A stretch of DNA of 60,450 bases from Oscillospiraceae bacterium. GTDB taxonomy: Bacteria; Bacillota; Clostridia; Oscillospirales; UBA929. The stretch spans positions 1-60,450 of the forward strand of contig WRAI01000011.1 in NCBI GenBank assembly GCA_009780275.1, in the 5' to 3' direction. Numbering within the stretch: position 1 is the stretch's first letter; each line of letters starts with the position of its first letter. A program made the translations under genes and the position numbers. Positions 59,999-60,450 of the stretch are shown in pieces. A model generated the notes under the pieces. It saw only the letters and a program-made list of their open reading frames with translations, made no database searches and was not told the origin of the DNA.

Positions 59999-60450
59999 GA
60001 TTCCACCAACCTCATCATGTTCTTGTAGAATAACTTGTCTAGCTGTGCGGCCGTCCAGCCGCGCTTAGTCAGTATATCACACAATACCCCATACTCGTCA
60101 AGCCCTTTTACGCTGTTGACCATATTATAAGTACCGTCATCGTTGTAGCAACCATCCCAGTCGCCGCCCAACGCAATGATATTTTCACCGCTCAAATTCA
60201 TCCAATGTTCGAGGTGTTCAACAACGTTTTCCCAAGACGCGTTATCGGTGCCGGCAACAAAAGGCGCGTATAAATTCAAACCGACAACACCATTGATGGA
60301 CTGAATTTTCTTGAATTGCTCGTCTGTGATGTTGCGCAGATGGTCGCAGCACCGCCGTGAGTTGGAGTGAGAAAAAAGGACAGTGCCACCTGTTTCTTGC
60401 GCCACATCGAGGGCATCTTTGATAGCAGCGGCTCCTGCGTGCGACAAGTC
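59965..60450 (-). CDS. Membrane dipeptidase (peptidase M19), N-terminal part outside window
   Basis: The frame is open to the right edge, so only the last 161 residues are seen. Matches the C-terminal half of renal-dipeptidase-like M19 zinc enzymes: DLSHAG at the edge, LFSHSNSRRCCDHLRNITDE, GLNLYAPF, and the late ALGGDWDG with YKNMMRLV. M19 enzymes cleave dipeptides, including those with D-residues, and may act in peptidoglycan turnover. It overlaps the thrC start by 34 nt and is probably co-transcribed. Confidence 0.9.
   Translation of the reverse strand, partial: DLSHAGAAAIKDALDVAQETGGTVLFSHSNSRRCCDHLRNITDEQFKKIQSINGVVGLNLYAPFVAGTDNASWENVVEHLEHWMNLSGENIIALGGDWDGCYNDDGTYNMVNSVKGLDEYGVLCDILTKRGWTAAQLDKLFYKNMMRLVESCTTSVPATTH

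Noticed and set aside
1..60450. CRISPR array, prophage, integron or insertion sequence
   Set aside because: I saw no regularly spaced repeats, integrase, transposase, terminase or capsid-like proteins; the dispersed palindromes are irregularly placed and unlike CRISPR repeats.
1..60450. tRNA or rRNA genes
   Set aside because: The intergenic gaps are short, and none shows a cloverleaf, a TTCRA T-loop block or rRNA-like sequence that I could recognise by eye.

Overview
The window looks like chromosome from an endospore-forming, Gram-positive anaerobe of the Clostridia (Bacillota). Support comes from an alpha/beta-type small acid-soluble spore protein, WhiA, RemA, HPr kinase, the CdaA/CdaR cyclic-di-AMP pair, a PcrA-type helicase, SLH-domain wall proteins, a pyrophosphate-type phosphofructokinase, a DUF1540 protein and strong AGGAGG ribosome binding sites. 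Base composition is intermediate, with a few AT-richer accessory genes. I see no rRNA, tRNA, CRISPR array, integrase or transposase. Both ends cut a gene (an unrecognised secreted-type protein at the left, a membrane dipeptidase at the right).

Layout. 1-1.7 kb: AT-rich unrecognised genes. 1.7-5.9 kb (minus): wecB and thrS overlapping by 4 nt, then an ECF sigma factor continuous in frame with a VOC-like domain. 6-14.3 kb (plus): prfA, two GNAT genes, a UroD-like protein, Nudix, coaE, M18 aminopeptidase, an HhH-GPD glycosylase and aspartate aminotransferase. 14.5-24.7 kb (plus): a compact housekeeping run cdaA-cdaR-rseC-yicC-(unknown)-remA-gmk-rpoZ-priA-def-fmt-GNAT-ygjV. 24.7-27.5 kb (minus): a small P-loop kinase and pcrA. 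27.8-28.7 kb: a two-OB-fold SSB-like gene and the spore protein with a sigma-G-like promoter. 28.8-31.3 kb: a serpin lipoprotein divergent from a PadR regulator, and a DapF relative lacking a catalytic cysteine. 31.3-39.8 kb (plus): hprK, PHP phosphatase, C_GCAxxG_C_C protein, PIG-L deacetylase, VOC protein, two ROK-fold proteins, SRPBCC protein, murB and whiA. 39.8-47.5 kb (plus): a NAT_N/GNAT_C-type acyltransferase, a Nudix-methyltransferase fusion, a 722-residue lipoprotein and dnaE. 47.5-51.8 kb: two SLH proteins around an isocitrate/isopropylmalate dehydrogenase, and a GNAT gene. 51.9-60.45 kb: PPi-phosphofructokinase, a zinc-ribbon membrane protein, the tig-clpP-clpX group, a metallophosphoesterase, a DUF1540 gene, thrC and the dipeptidase fragment.

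The core genes cover translation (thrS, prfA, def, fmt), replication and repair (dnaE, priA, pcrA, HhH-GPD), protein quality control (tig, clpP, clpX), cell wall and c-di-AMP (cdaA, cdaR, murB, wecB), carbon regulation and glycolysis (hprK, ROK glucokinase, PPi-PFK) and sporulation. The unusual items are the sigma-VOC open frame with its own internal ribosome binding site, the Nudix-methyltransferase fusion overlapping an acyltransferase gene, the altered DapF homologue, the secreted serpin with an adjacent PadR gene, a trigger factor with a histone-like Lys/Ala/Pro tail, and a family of dispersed GTAGGGGCG palindromes at gene ends. I did not find one convincing new multi-gene defence or biosynthetic system. 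All functional calls rest on motif recognition by eye.
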